The notes below the pieces were generated by a model, which made no database searches, was not told the origin of the DNA, and saw only the letters and a program-made list of their open reading frames with translations. A program made the position numbers and the translations under genes. Shown piece after piece: positions 54,381-63,292 of a stretch of 64,000 bases of DNA (position 1 is the first letter of the stretch; each line of letters starts with the position of its first letter). Location of the stretch: the NCBI GenBank assembly GCA_022794035.1, contig JAAWDX010000010.1, positions 62,001 through 126,000 on the forward strand. Reading direction: 5' to 3'. The DNA comes from Lachnospiraceae bacterium. Lineage in GTDB: Bacteria; Bacillota; Clostridia; Lachnospirales; Bianqueaceae.

Positions 54381-54409
54381 TTGCAATTCTGTATATGATA
54401 TGATACACT
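54381..54409 (+). promoter_or_regulatory. Promoter of the Gfo/Idh/MocA gene
   Basis: TTGCAA (54381-54386), 17 bp and TACACT (54404-54409). Confidence 0.6.
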
Positions 54410-54456
54410 TAGCTGGAATTAGAAAATGTAATCCATTACATAAAGGAGTAGTACAC

Positions 54457-55506
54457 ATGAGCAAGACGTATGGTGTGGTTTTAATTGGCTGTGGTCATAT
54501 CGGAGAAGCACACATTGAAGATATTTACTATCGTGATGAAATCCGGATTGTCGGCGTAGTGGATCTGTATGAGGAAAATGCCAAGCTGTTTGCCCGCAAA
54601 TATGGGGCGGAGCACTATGCAACCGATTATCATGAAATGATTCAGCGCGATGATGTGGACATTGTGATCATTGCGACCTATGCGCGTACTCATCTGGAGA
54701 TTTTAAAGGAGTGCGTGGCTGCCGGCAAGCATGTGCTGTGCGAAAAGCCAATGACACAGGCAGACATGGCCGCGGCAAAAGAATTTTATCATGTGGTAAA
54801 AGCGGCTAAAACCAAAGTGCTGATCGCTCATGTATTGCGTCACAACGACACATATACGAAGGTAAAGAATATGATCCGTGACGGAGCCATCGGCGAGGTG
54901 CGCTTTATCCGCATGGTGCAGAACCATCATATTATGAACCCCAAGCGCTACGGAGCGCTGCTGGAGGATTGTCCGCCGATTGTAGACTGCGGCGTGCATT
55001 ATATTGATGTGATTCGTTGGTTTACCGGGCTGGAGATTACTTCTGTGGGCGGACTGGGAACTACAATTGATCATCATGAGAACGAGACCGGAGAATTTGA
55101 TCACGGCATCCTGACGATGAAGCTGTCGAACGGCGGCAGTGCCTATTACGAGGCTGGCTGGGCCAATAATCTGGCGGCGCAGAATCTCAAGGAGTTTATT
55201 GGCGATCAGGGGCGCATCCGCATTACGCTGCAGGAAAACAGGGCGCAGGATGCAGAGGAAGGCGATCTGATTGAGTATTATACGCATGGAAACGCGACCT
55301 ACACGACAATCAACAATAAGAGCAAATATAAAAATATGTGGGGACAGCTGCAGACGCTAATCGAAATGATCGAGACGGGAGAAGAAGGCAATCCTTCCTT
55401 TGACGAAGCGTTTGAAGCCTTTATGATCGCGCTTGTCGGCAATGAAGCGGCAAAGCAAAATAAGGTGATCGAGCTGAATTATAAATGGGAAGAAGAGTTT
55501 AAATAA
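54457..55506 (+). CDS. Gfo/Idh/MocA family oxidoreductase
   Basis: 349 aa. NAD(P)-binding VVLIGCGHIGEAHI at the start and GKHVLCEKPMTQ with the conserved Lys of the EKP motif; the C-terminal domain holds DCGVHYIDVIRWF. It probably oxidises or reduces a sugar or inositol. Not part of an operon: own promoter and terminator. The start at 54457 follows AAAGGAGTAGTACAC. Confidence 0.93.
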   Translation: MSKTYGVVLIGCGHIGEAHIEDIYYRDEIRIVGVVDLYEENAKLFARKYGAEHYATDYHEMIQRDDVDIVIIATYARTHLEILKECVAAGKHVLCEKPMTQADMAAAKEFYHVVKAAKTKVLIAHVLRHNDTYTKVKNMIRDGAIGEVRFIRMVQNHHIMNPKRYGALLEDCPPIVDCGVHYIDVIRWFTGLEITSVGGLGTTIDHHENETGEFDHGILTMKLSNGGSAYYEAGWANNLAAQNLKEFIGDQGRIRITLQENRAQDAEEGDLIEYYTHGNATYTTINNKSKYKNMWGQLQTLIEMIETGEEGNPSFDEAFEAFMIALVGNEAAKQNKVIELNYKWEEEFK

Positions 55507-55520
55507 AAAGCAGCTGATGG

Positions 55521-55563
55521 AATACGGCGGGCCGTTCTTTGGTAAAGAACGGCCCGTATTTAT
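55521..55563 (+). terminator. Terminator after the oxidoreductase gene
   Basis: AATACGG(C)GGGCCGTTCTT pairs with AAGAACGGCCCGTATT; a T-run follows. Confidence 0.9.
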
Positions 55564-55624
55564 GTATTGGTGGTTGGTGCGTTTTGGTATTATTGTAGAA
55601 GAGCAAGAAAATGGCTTGAACTAC

Positions 55625-55653
55625 TTGATATTATTTCGGTTTACCGATATAAT
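55625..55653 (+). promoter_or_regulatory. Promoter with internal operator for the HipB/HipA-like pair
   Basis: TTGATA (55625-55630), 17 bp and TATAAT (55648-55653). The spacer contains the inverted repeat TCGGT-TT-ACCGA (55636-55647), a good site for autorepression by the HTH protein. Confidence 0.7.
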
Positions 55654-55673
55654 AGATATGAGGTGATACCCAT

Positions 55674-56093
55674 ATGATTATAAACGAATTGCTTGAGCGC
55701 AGAGGAATGACTAAATATAGACTAGCGGTGGACTCCGGTGTGCCTCATGCTACGCTTAACGATATTTGTAGCGGCAAAACGAGGCTGGAAAAGTGCAGCG
55801 CAGAAACCGTGTATAAGCTGGCAAAGACGCTGGGCGTTTCTGTGGAGCTGCTGGTGGAAAGTGGACTGCGCACTGCACAGCGGGAGCGCTCGTATGAGTA
55901 TGGTCTGCCAGAGTATCTGCAACATGATCTGGACGCTTACAAGGATGCGCTCAAACACGGTTCGAATTTGATGGATTGTCTGTGGGGGGAACTCTACGGC
56001 AGCATCAATATAGCAGAGATCAGCGACGGCGTTATCACGTCGGAGCATGCGGATTATCTGAGGCAGAAATATCTGTGGAGGACACAGCGATGA
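55674..56093 (+). CDS. XRE-family HTH protein (HipB-like)
   Basis: 139 aa. An N-terminal XRE helix-turn-helix (about 1-65: MTKYRLAVDSGVPHATLNDI) and a C-terminal part without a known domain. Its stop overlaps the start of the HipA-like kinase. It is likely the antitoxin/autorepressor of a two-gene system (inference from position and operator). Confidence 0.88.
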   Translation: MIINELLERRGMTKYRLAVDSGVPHATLNDICSGKTRLEKCSAETVYKLAKTLGVSVELLVESGLRTAQRERSYEYGLPEYLQHDLDAYKDALKHGSNLMDCLWGELYGSINIAEISDGVITSEHADYLRQKYLWRTQR

Positions 56094-56983
56094 TAGACTT
56101 TACAAACTGCACAAGGCTGCCTTACAAGGCCTATAACGGTGCCAACGGGAAGAAGATTGCCATTGAATACGAGGGCGAACAGTATATGCTGAAGTTTCCA
56201 CCCTCTGGCGATACAAAGCCCACAGAGCTGTCTTATACCAACAGCTGTATCAGCGAGCATATTGCCAGTAGTATCTTCAATATGCTGGGTGTGAAAGCAC
56301 AAGAAACTATACTTGGCACCTTTGAGATTGGCGGGAAAACCAAGATCGTATGCGCTTGCAAGGACTTCACAGCAGACGGCAGGATGCTTTTTGACTTCTG
56401 CTCCATTAAGAATACAATTTTGGACTCAGACTCCAATGGGAGCGGCACAGAGCTTGCGGATATTTTGGATACCATTGAAAAGCAGCAGTTTGTCGCTCCG
56501 AATGTGCTGCTGAAGCATTTTTGGGATGTATTCGTGATGGATGCACTTTTGGGAAACTTTGATCGTCATAATGGAAACTGGGGGTTTCTGCATGATCCGA
56601 GTACTGGCGAGAGCAGTATCGCTCCGGTATTTGACTGCGGAAGCTGCCTGCTGCCCCAAGCAGACGAAAAGGTCATGGCCGCTGTGCTGGAAAACGAGGA
56701 TATGTTGAACGCAAGAGTGTATCAGTTTCCGACCTCTGCCATTAAGTTAAATGGCAGGAAAATCAACTATTATGATTTCCTGATGGCACAGCCTAATACG
56801 GACTGTCAGGCTGCGCTCAGCAGAATCTGTCCACGGGTGGATTTGGAGCAGATCGGAAACTTTATTGACAGCGTTCCGTATATTATGGATCTGCAAAGAA
56901 AGTTTTATAAGAAGTATATCTCTGCACGGTACAAGCTGATCTTACAGCCAGCCTTTGAGCTGACCGTAGAGTGCAAGCAATAA
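56090..56983 (+). CDS. Short HipA-like Ser/Thr kinase (CtkA-like)
   Basis: 297 aa, clearly shorter than classical HipA of about 440 aa, resembling the HipA C-terminal kinase or CtkA. The catalytic loop NFDRHNGNWGFL (Asp158, Asn163) and the metal-binding VFDCGSCL (Asp182) are intact. A Gly-rich loop is not obvious, so the N-lobe is reduced. Classical HipA phosphorylates glutamyl-tRNA synthetase; the target here is unknown. The start overlaps the HTH stop. Confidence 0.87.
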   Translation: MIDFTNCTRLPYKAYNGANGKKIAIEYEGEQYMLKFPPSGDTKPTELSYTNSCISEHIASSIFNMLGVKAQETILGTFEIGGKTKIVCACKDFTADGRMLFDFCSIKNTILDSDSNGSGTELADILDTIEKQQFVAPNVLLKHFWDVFVMDALLGNFDRHNGNWGFLHDPSTGESSIAPVFDCGSCLLPQADEKVMAAVLENEDMLNARVYQFPTSAIKLNGRKINYYDFLMAQPNTDCQAALSRICPRVDLEQIGNFIDSVPYIMDLQRKFYKKYISARYKLILQPAFELTVECKQ

Positions 56984-57061
56984 ATGAATGTGCATAATAA
57001 GGACGGGTATTCTACTTTGAAAACATTGTAGTGGCAACAAAAGTGCACCGTCTTCATTAGA

Positions 57062-57103
57062 ATGAGCGGCACCTCCCTCTGGAGATAGCCGCTCATCATT
57101 TTG
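57062..57103 (+). terminator. Terminator after the HipA-like gene
   Basis: ATGAGCGGC (57062-57070) pairs with GCCGCTCAT (57088-57096) with an inner CTCC/GGAG; followed by CATTTTG. Confidence 0.8.
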
Positions 57104-57123
57104 TGTATAAAATCAGCCGTATT

Positions 57124-58794
57124 TTACTCAGCCGCGCTCAGCTGCGCAATTTCCCGATTCACCTTGGCGCGCAGATTCAGCAGATACGCCTCGCCGGCCG
57201 GATAGCTCGTAAAGCTCAGCGGCTCAGTCAGGCCCTCCTCCAGCAGCGCCAGCACATGCTCGCGGCTCGACAGGCTTTCCAGCAGCGTCAGCGCCGCCAG
57301 ATCCTGCAGCGCCTCATGGAAAATCACCAGCCGCTGCGACTCCATGGCCTCCCCGTCTGCACCGGGATAGATCACAAACGCATCTCCACTGGGGAACGCG
57401 CCGTCGCCATCCGTCGTCATAAACGGATTCAGATGCCGCAGCGAATACCGGGAATTATAAAAATTCAGTCCCCACTGCAGAAAGCCCTTCACTTCAAAGC
57501 GATAGCACTGCAGCCCCAAGATACGCGTGCGATAGCCCGGCATCGCCATAAAACGATTGGAGAGGCCATTCGTTCCTTGGCCGCAGCAATAATACACCCA
57601 GAAATCCTCCGGCCGCTTGCCATTTAAAAACGGATCCACCGCCGTAGTCGCCACCACCGGCGTCTCACAGACGCCCTGCTCATAATACGAATAGTCGCTC
57701 ATCGCATCCATAATCGGAAGTCCGTCCAAAAGCGGCGCCACAAAGCGTTTTAGCTCCAGATACTGCGGCAGATGATCCAGATGCGGCTCATCCGAAATAT
57801 GAAAATAACAAACATCCCGCAGGCCCATATCCGTCAGATACGCCGTCAGCTGCGGCAAAAAGGCCTTCAGAAACGCCTGATACTCCGCGCACAGCGCCAA
57901 ATTGTCCCAGCCAAAGATCTGACGGTACTGTCCATCGACAGTAGCCATGATCTTGGGACAGGCCTTCGCGCCCCACTGCGTGAACAGGTGGGAAATTTCA
58001 AAATAAACGATACCATGCTGCTGACAGAGACGGATCCAGCGTGTCAGCTTGGTAAAATCAAAGGCATAAGAGCCGTTTGTCAGCGCAACATCCACCAGCT
58101 GCAGCGTTGTGCGTTCGCCGCCGACCTGCGTATCCAGCGGCAGGGTAAAGATGGGGGTGAGGATCATATTTTGGCCGCGCTGCGCCGCCAAACGGATATG
58201 GTTTTCCATAACTTCCCAGTGCTTTTCACTGAAGACCGGCAGTTGGTAGTAGTCAGCCAGACAATCACCATGGAACCAGCAGGTATATTTTAAGGGAGAT
58301 TTCGGCAAAACCGCACCGATTACGGAGAGCGTAGTGGTCACGCTGACGCGCAGGTCCGGCTGCGGACAAAGCGGATCGGTGCTGAAAAAGATCAGCTCAA
58401 TCGGATAATCGCCGGCGGGGGCGCATCCGGGTAGTACCTCGATGAAAAAGCTGTTCCAGCGATTGATCAAAACGCGGTACAGGCCATCCTTAGCCTCATA
58501 CAGGGGGTCAGGAAAAAGACCGGTTTCATGCGTCAGATAACGGCCGTCGGCATCGGAGAAGAAGGGCAGCATAGACGGAACGTACTGCACCTGTTTAACA
58601 GTAACCGGCAGTGCACAGCGCACCTCAACCTGGATGTCGAAGCTGTTGAAGTAGCGGATATTCTCCGGGCGCAGGGCAACCTGAAAGGCAAAGGCCTCAT
58701 TTTGCAGACAGCTGAATGCGGTCAGCGCAGGCTGCGGGGCTTGATCGGGAAATACCTTTTCCAATGATGATACAATGCGTGTCTCAAAGTTCAT
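57124..58794 (-). CDS. DUF4091 protein, putative glycosidase
   Basis: 556 aa. A beta-rich N-terminus, then a TIM-barrel-like region with FHGDCLADYY, YFHISDEPHLDHLPQY (a conserved Asp-Glu pair likely catalytic) and a C-terminal helical part (DLAALTLLESL) typical of DUF4091 proteins. No signal peptide. The second ATG (58794) is 9 nt after AGGAG; the first at 58800 is too close. It follows the MutS-like gene by 19 bp. Confidence 0.85.
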   Translation of the reverse strand: MNFETRIVSSLEKVFPDQAPQPALTAFSCLQNEAFAFQVALRPENIRYFNSFDIQVEVRCALPVTVKQVQYVPSMLPFFSDADGRYLTHETGLFPDPLYEAKDGLYRVLINRWNSFFIEVLPGCAPAGDYPIELIFFSTDPLCPQPDLRVSVTTTLSVIGAVLPKSPLKYTCWFHGDCLADYYQLPVFSEKHWEVMENHIRLAAQRGQNMILTPIFTLPLDTQVGGERTTLQLVDVALTNGSYAFDFTKLTRWIRLCQQHGIVYFEISHLFTQWGAKACPKIMATVDGQYRQIFGWDNLALCAEYQAFLKAFLPQLTAYLTDMGLRDVCYFHISDEPHLDHLPQYLELKRFVAPLLDGLPIMDAMSDYSYYEQGVCETPVVATTAVDPFLNGKRPEDFWVYYCCGQGTNGLSNRFMAMPGYRTRILGLQCYRFEVKGFLQWGLNFYNSRYSLRHLNPFMTTDGDGAFPSGDAFVIYPGADGEAMESQRLVIFHEALQDLAALTLLESLSSREHVLALLEEGLTEPLSFTSYPAGEAYLLNLRAKVNREIAQLSAAE

Positions 58795-58813
58795 ATGCAT
58801 ACACTCCTTTTAT

Positions 58814-60343
58814 TTAAAAGATTCCGGTCTCCTTGCGGAGTACCTCTTTTGCATAGCTGGTGAACTGTGGATTGCCGCGCTCAATGCGGTAGCTGGCGTT
58901 TACCTGCTCGCCGCTGGTAGCAGCAACGGCAATGATGCTGCTGATGGTGCTGCCGCTTAGCGAGCAGTTCATCTCCTCTGCGCCGCTGGCCAGATCATAG
59001 ATATGCGTCACCCAGATGCCCTTATAGCCCTGCAGCTTGCAGGCGGTGAGTACCTCGCGGCTCAGGAACAGATTTTCCATCGGCGAGGTACCGGTGATGG
59101 GCTCATTGCAAAGCAGCAGGCTGTAAGGTGTTGCCAGATCCAGACCGGCGCGGATGGTCTTGAGCTCTTGGCCAAGCTTGCCGTGCTGCAGCTCGGTGTT
59201 TTCTTCATGAGAAAAGACCGTTACAATGCGGTCCACCGGGCTAATCGCAGCCTCCGTCGCGGGCACGGGCCAGCCAAGCTGGAACAGAGCCTGAATGACG
59301 CCGACGGTACGTAAAAACGTGGTCTTTCCGCCCTGATTGATGCCGGTCAGCACCAAAATTTCGCCGCCGGGCTGAAACGTGATATCATTAGGGACAGTGC
59401 CGCCGTGTTTAAATACAGTCAGCACCGGATTGATCATAGTTTTAGCGGAAAATTCCTTGCTTTCGACCGGAAGAATCCGAGGATAGCATAGGGACGTCTC
59501 GGTTTTCTTCATCTGCCGCATATAGCGCAGCGCACCCAGATAGAACAAAAGATCCTGATACAGGTCGTCTAGATCAGCTGTAATGCGCTGCAGCGCCTGC
59601 TGGAACTGCTTTTGATTGTTAGAGAGCTGCACGCGGACGAGCTCCTCTGTAGGCGTTTTCATCTCCTTTAGCGATGTAAGCTCCCAGGGTTTTTCCGGCT
59701 GCCGCATTTCCTTCAGCGTATGAGAATTGAACGAGGACTTAACGAATTTTTCTTTTTGAATGGCAGTCAGAGCGGCGCCGCAGACATGAAGCTCCGGATC
59801 CAGCGTGAAGCGAATGCGGAAGCTGCCGAGCTGCTCAAGACCACTGGCATAGGTCTGCCACTGAGACTCAAAGTCAGCTGTGAAATTGGCGGAGATTTTG
59901 CCGTCGATGACGCGCGCCAGCTCCTGCAGGCCGCGGGAACGGATTCCGCCGTTGGCGGAAAGCTTGGCGAGCTCCTGCGACAGAGACAGCATCGTGCTGT
60001 GCGCGAGCTGGAGCACCGAAAATTCGCGGATGCTCTCGGCGTAAAATTCATCGGACACGGGCATCTCTTGCAGGGCGTGGATCTGTGACAGGCATTTGCA
60101 GACGGCGCTGATGCTTTCCACTAGTGCAGGGCTTTCGGCCAGCTCCTGCAAAACCTCGCGGCGATACAGCAGATCGTCTGCGTCGGTGGTGAAAAACTGT
60201 GTCCAGGCCAGCGTGTGGTCGCCATGCTGCCCCTGAAAAATGCGGTTCAGATATTCGCTCAGCATCAGGTCGGTGAGGGCCTGATCGGTGATCTGCAAAG
60301 GAGAAGCCTGTTTGTGAGTGTCAGTGGTTGTCAGAAAGCCCAT
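58814..60343 (-). CDS. MutS-type ATPase without mismatch-recognition domain (second of pair)
   Basis: 509 aa. Helical core resembling MutS domain III, then a MutS ATPase domain with Walker A GINQGGKTT, HEENTELQHGKLGQEL and a Walker-B-like LLLCNEPITGTSP. Canonical MutS has Asp-Glu there; this one has Asn-Glu. Domains I and II that bind mismatches and the C-terminal HTH are absent. AAGGAG is 9 nt before the ATG at 60343; the ATG at 60352 has none. It overlaps the upstream paralogue by 23 bp. Confidence 0.85.
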   Translation of the reverse strand: MGFLTTTDTHKQASPLQITDQALTDLMLSEYLNRIFQGQHGDHTLAWTQFFTTDADDLLYRREVLQELAESPALVESISAVCKCLSQIHALQEMPVSDEFYAESIREFSVLQLAHSTMLSLSQELAKLSANGGIRSRGLQELARVIDGKISANFTADFESQWQTYASGLEQLGSFRIRFTLDPELHVCGAALTAIQKEKFVKSSFNSHTLKEMRQPEKPWELTSLKEMKTPTEELVRVQLSNNQKQFQQALQRITADLDDLYQDLLFYLGALRYMRQMKKTETSLCYPRILPVESKEFSAKTMINPVLTVFKHGGTVPNDITFQPGGEILVLTGINQGGKTTFLRTVGVIQALFQLGWPVPATEAAISPVDRIVTVFSHEENTELQHGKLGQELKTIRAGLDLATPYSLLLCNEPITGTSPMENLFLSREVLTACKLQGYKGIWVTHIYDLASGAEEMNCSLSGSTISSIIAVAATSGEQVNASYRIERGNPQFTSYAKEVLRKETGIF

Positions 60344-61970
60344 GGGAATCATCTCCTTCGTAGATAGAATTGATGTTGTGCAGCTCGCAGTAGGCGCTGG
60401 CCTGTGTGAGCAGATCGCCTGCGGGCAGCATGTCCTGCAGGGTGATGCGGTAGGCGGCGGCCGTCTCTCGCGCGTAGCTGTTGCCGAGCGGCTCGGCGCT
60501 GATCAGATGATAGCTGTGCTGCATGCTCTGAGAGGCCTCGTCATATGCCGACTGTGTAATCAGGCTTTCCAGATGCTGACGGTGTGCAGCGGGCAGCTGC
60601 GCTTTGAGCAGAAAATAGATATCATACAAATGCGTTACCAGCAGATGGGTGATTCCTTTTTCCAAAAAATGACGGGACAGATCCGCACAGATCGAAACGG
60701 CCTCCACAGGATTGGTGCTGGTCATAGGCTCATTGAGGAGCACCAGATCGGAAGCGGCAGCTTCCTTTAAAATAGTGGTTAGCTTTTTAATCTCCACACC
60801 CATGCGCGAGGCGGTCATGGAGCTGTCCTCACCAGCCGAGAACAGGGTGAAAATGCTGGTGACCGGCGAGAAGCGCATGGCCGCGGCCGGGACCAAAAAG
60901 CCAAGCTGCGCCAGCACATAGCTCTGGCCGATCGTTTTCAGATAGGAAGTCTTGCCGGAATGGTTGGCGCCGGTGATGATCACGGCATTGCCCTTTTGCA
61001 GCCGCAGGTCATTGCCCTGAATGCCGCTGCTGTGAAGCACCAGATCCGGATAGACGACGGCCTGCATCTCCAAAGAGGCTCCGGGCAGAGGCTCCGGGCG
61101 GCAGAGCAGGTAGCCGCGCTGCTCAAATGCCTCGGCTGAGAGCAGGGCGATCTGGTAGAACTGCAGGGGGCGCACCAGCGCCAAAAGCTCGTCGCTGTGC
61201 GTGAAACGGAGGCCGCCCACGAGCTTAGAGGCCTTGTTGATCTCGGATTTCCATTGCTTTTCCAGACCGCGCAGAATGTATTCGTCAAAGTGAGAGCCAT
61301 ATAGAGAACGGTTATATACAAATTCGGGGCCGAGGCCATGGGATGGCTGCGCGGCATCGGTATGGCACAAAAGGGCGTTTAACTCCTCGGCATCATTTTC
61401 GAGGGAAAGGATTCCCAATTCGCTTGGATAGCCGTCTTCGCGCAGGTTAATGCCCAGATGAAGATAGCGTGGCAGGCACAGCAGCTCCTCTAGCTCTTTG
61501 ATGGCGCTTTGACAGTGCGCATAGAAGGGCTCTTCTGTGAGCCGGGTGAAAAATTGCTGCAAAGCCTGAATACGCTCAGATTCATAAGGGTGGGGCGGAG
61601 TATCTAAAAGCTGTGACCATTCCTGCAGGCAGGCCGTATAGGCCGAGGCGAGGCGCCAGCGGTACAGGACCTCCTGCAGCTTGCCGGCGGCCAGATTGAG
61701 CTTTTCCTGTTCGCGCTGTATAGAGAGAATCGCATCAATCGCATGCTGGAGGCGGGCCGCATCCGTGACCTGCTTCAGATCCATAAGCACGGCCAGGCGC
61801 TCCTTGATCTCGCCTGCGTCGCTGCTGAAATAGCGGCGCATAAAGTGGTCAGCATCGCCCGGGGTCATGCGGGGATCGATGCGGCAGAGTATTTTAGACA
61901 TATCCAGATCGGAAAGGGCCTGGCTGAGTGCAGTTCCCTGTCCGGTTTCTTGTATTAGCGTAACGCTCAA
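60321..61970 (-). CDS. MutS-type ATPase without mismatch-recognition domain (first of pair)
   Basis: 549 aa, TTG start at 61970 after AAGGAG. An N-terminal helical core resembling MutS clamp and lever, then an ATPase domain with Walker A ITGANHSGKTS, SAGEDSSMTASRMGVEIKKL and LVLLNEPMTSTNP as Walker B, again with Asn before Glu. No mismatch-binding Phe-X-Glu motif is visible. Coupled to the second protein, so the two probably form a heterodimer (inference). Confidence 0.87.
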   Translation of the reverse strand: MSVTLIQETGQGTALSQALSDLDMSKILCRIDPRMTPGDADHFMRRYFSSDAGEIKERLAVLMDLKQVTDAARLQHAIDAILSIQREQEKLNLAAGKLQEVLYRWRLASAYTACLQEWSQLLDTPPHPYESERIQALQQFFTRLTEEPFYAHCQSAIKELEELLCLPRYLHLGINLREDGYPSELGILSLENDAEELNALLCHTDAAQPSHGLGPEFVYNRSLYGSHFDEYILRGLEKQWKSEINKASKLVGGLRFTHSDELLALVRPLQFYQIALLSAEAFEQRGYLLCRPEPLPGASLEMQAVVYPDLVLHSSGIQGNDLRLQKGNAVIITGANHSGKTSYLKTIGQSYVLAQLGFLVPAAAMRFSPVTSIFTLFSAGEDSSMTASRMGVEIKKLTTILKEAAASDLVLLNEPMTSTNPVEAVSICADLSRHFLEKGITHLLVTHLYDIYFLLKAQLPAAHRQHLESLITQSAYDEASQSMQHSYHLISAEPLGNSYARETAAAYRITLQDMLPAGDLLTQASAYCELHNINSIYEGDDSHGLSDNH

Positions 61971-62015
61971 AATATTTCTCCTTGCGGTATATAGTATAGT
62001 TTTGCGTATATCTGT

Positions 62016-62044
62016 ATTGTATCATTGGCGGCCCTGTTTGACAA
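62016..62044 (-). promoter_or_regulatory. Promoter of the MutS-like pair
   Basis: TTGTCA (62044-62039), 17 bp and TACAAT (62021-62016) on the minus strand. Confidence 0.72.
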
Positions 62045-62082
62045 GAAAAGAAAATGGGAGCCGGCGGTTTGACAATAAAAAG

Positions 62083-62120
62083 AAGAAGGGGGCTGCTAAT
62101 GCTCAGCAGCCTCCTCTTTC
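62083..62120 (-). terminator. Terminator of the phosphotransferase gene
   Basis: On the minus strand AGGAGGCTGCT pairs with AGCAGCCCCCT around a seven-base loop, followed by TCTTCTTTTTA. Confidence 0.82.
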
Positions 62121-62129
62121 ATGTGGATT

Positions 62130-63110
62130 TTACACTTTTAACATGAATGTTTCTTTCTCGGCTATCGCCTTTTCTAGTTTTAGCCTTAGCTCTACCAGCC
62201 ATTCAGGCTCATCCGCAAATTTTTCAGCGACACATCGGATGAGGCGTGCATAGCCGTATAGATTGATGAAACGCTTTAGAATAGGGCGAGACAAAATCAT
62301 TTCCTGCGTATAACAATGCTCTTTTGTATAGCCTTTGATAAATTCATTTTCGGCCCGCTGAAGTGCCTCGCCTTCTAATTCCTCTTCCAGCGAATCAAAA
62401 ACCTGCTCTATGTCTAAAGCATACCAGTGATACATGCCGTCCTCAAAATCAATGACAGTGCAGCTGTTGCTTTCCTTATTGTAGAAAACATTATCTGGCT
62501 CAAAGTCGTAATGGACTAATCCATACGTATCATGATGGACCGGCAGCTGGCAGAGAGCATTTTTAAGCGCCGATAGTTCGGCAATAGCATACTCTGGCGC
62601 GTTATATTCTGCAAATACAGAAGTGATCCAATTTAAGGCATCGGTATGCGACCACTTTTTGGTTCTAGGAATAAATGCAGAAGATAGAGAATGCAGTTTT
62701 CCTAAGGATTTTCCGTATACAAACATAACTTCATCGGATAAATCTGTATCTTCCACGGGAATGCCGCTGACCTTATGAAAGGCAGAGGCGTAATACTTTC
62801 CCCACTGTGTGTTCAATATCATACATATTTCGCCGGTTTTGGATTTGATCGGCGTTAGCGCCGGGTAACCAGAGGCAAGGAGGTATTCGATAAACTCTAT
62901 CTCTCCAAAAATGTTTTTTTCCAGCTTTTCATCAAAAGGAGAAAGCCGCAGGAAGCAGGTTTTGCCATCCTGACAGAATGGGTAAATGGCATTGGAGGAA
63001 ATGCGAAATTGCGAAAGCATCTGGTCGAGAGTGTCTGGATCATGCTCCCAGTTGCTTAGCGCTTCTTTGGCTAACTCATAGTTTTCAAATAGATATTTTA
63101 ATTTTAACAT
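62130..63110 (-). CDS. Aminoglycoside-phosphotransferase-like kinase
   Basis: 326 aa. The APH catalytic loop YGLVHYDFEPDNVFYN (Asp of HxDxxxxN) and metal-binding CTVIDFEDGMYHWYALD are intact. GAAGGGATAAACAGC precedes the ATG at 63110; the longer frame to 63188 runs through the terminator hairpin. Its leader has a short peptide and an attenuator (63126-63259), an arrangement common for antibiotic-resistance genes. The substrate could be an antibiotic or a cellular alcohol such as choline; it cannot be read from sequence. Confidence 0.88.
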   Translation of the reverse strand: MLKLKYLFENYELAKEALSNWEHDPDTLDQMLSQFRISSNAIYPFCQDGKTCFLRLSPFDEKLEKNIFGEIEFIEYLLASGYPALTPIKSKTGEICMILNTQWGKYYASAFHKVSGIPVEDTDLSDEVMFVYGKSLGKLHSLSSAFIPRTKKWSHTDALNWITSVFAEYNAPEYAIAELSALKNALCQLPVHHDTYGLVHYDFEPDNVFYNKESNSCTVIDFEDGMYHWYALDIEQVFDSLEEELEGEALQRAENEFIKGYTKEHCYTQEMILSRPILKRFINLYGYARLIRCVAEKFADEPEWLVELRLKLEKAIAEKETFMLKV

Positions 63111-63125
63111 GCTGTTTATCCCTTC

Positions 63126-63161
63126 AAAATAAAATTGCACTCCTGAAAAACAGAAGTGCAA
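63126..63161 (-). terminator. Attenuator hairpin in the phosphotransferase leader
   Basis: On the minus strand TTGCACTTCTG (63161-63151) pairs with CAGGAGTGCAA (63145-63135), then TTTTATTTT. The distal arm GGAGTGC (63143-63137) can instead pair with GCACTCC at 63195-63189, just after the leader-peptide stop, which would prevent the terminator. Confidence 0.8.
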
Positions 63162-63199
63162 GAATTTATTACCGCTGATGATAAACATGGAGTGCTTTA

Positions 63200-63259
63200 T
63201 TATATGGCTATCCAGTGAGTAATATAACTTCGGTTTTTCTGATAAAAATATGCTGACAT
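63200..63259 (-). CDS. Leader peptide of the attenuator (19 aa)
   Basis: Too short for ordinary gene calling. ATG at 63259-63257, 19 codons (MSAYFYQKNRSYITHWIAI), ending TAA at 63202-63200. A good Shine-Dalgarno (AGGTGAG) lies 7 nt upstream and is itself paired: TATTACTCAC within codons 12-15 (complement 63215-63224) matches GTGAGTAATA of the leader (63262-63271). Ribosome stalling here could shift the downstream fold. The 333-bp gap between the kinase and lipoprotein genes consists of this leader and the two promoters. Confidence 0.65.
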   Translation of the reverse strand: MSAYFYQKNRSYITHWIAI

Positions 63260-63292
63260 ACTATTACTCACCTGCCTTTCGATTATGTAAAT

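Noticed and set aside
58814..61970. The pair read as MutS1 or MutS2
   Set aside because: No mismatch-binding domain, no Smr or HTH tail, and an altered Walker B.
63110..63290. The phosphotransferase leader read as a T-box
   Set aside because: No T-box consensus bulge or specifier-loop pattern could be found; the leader ORF with alternative stems explains the structure better.
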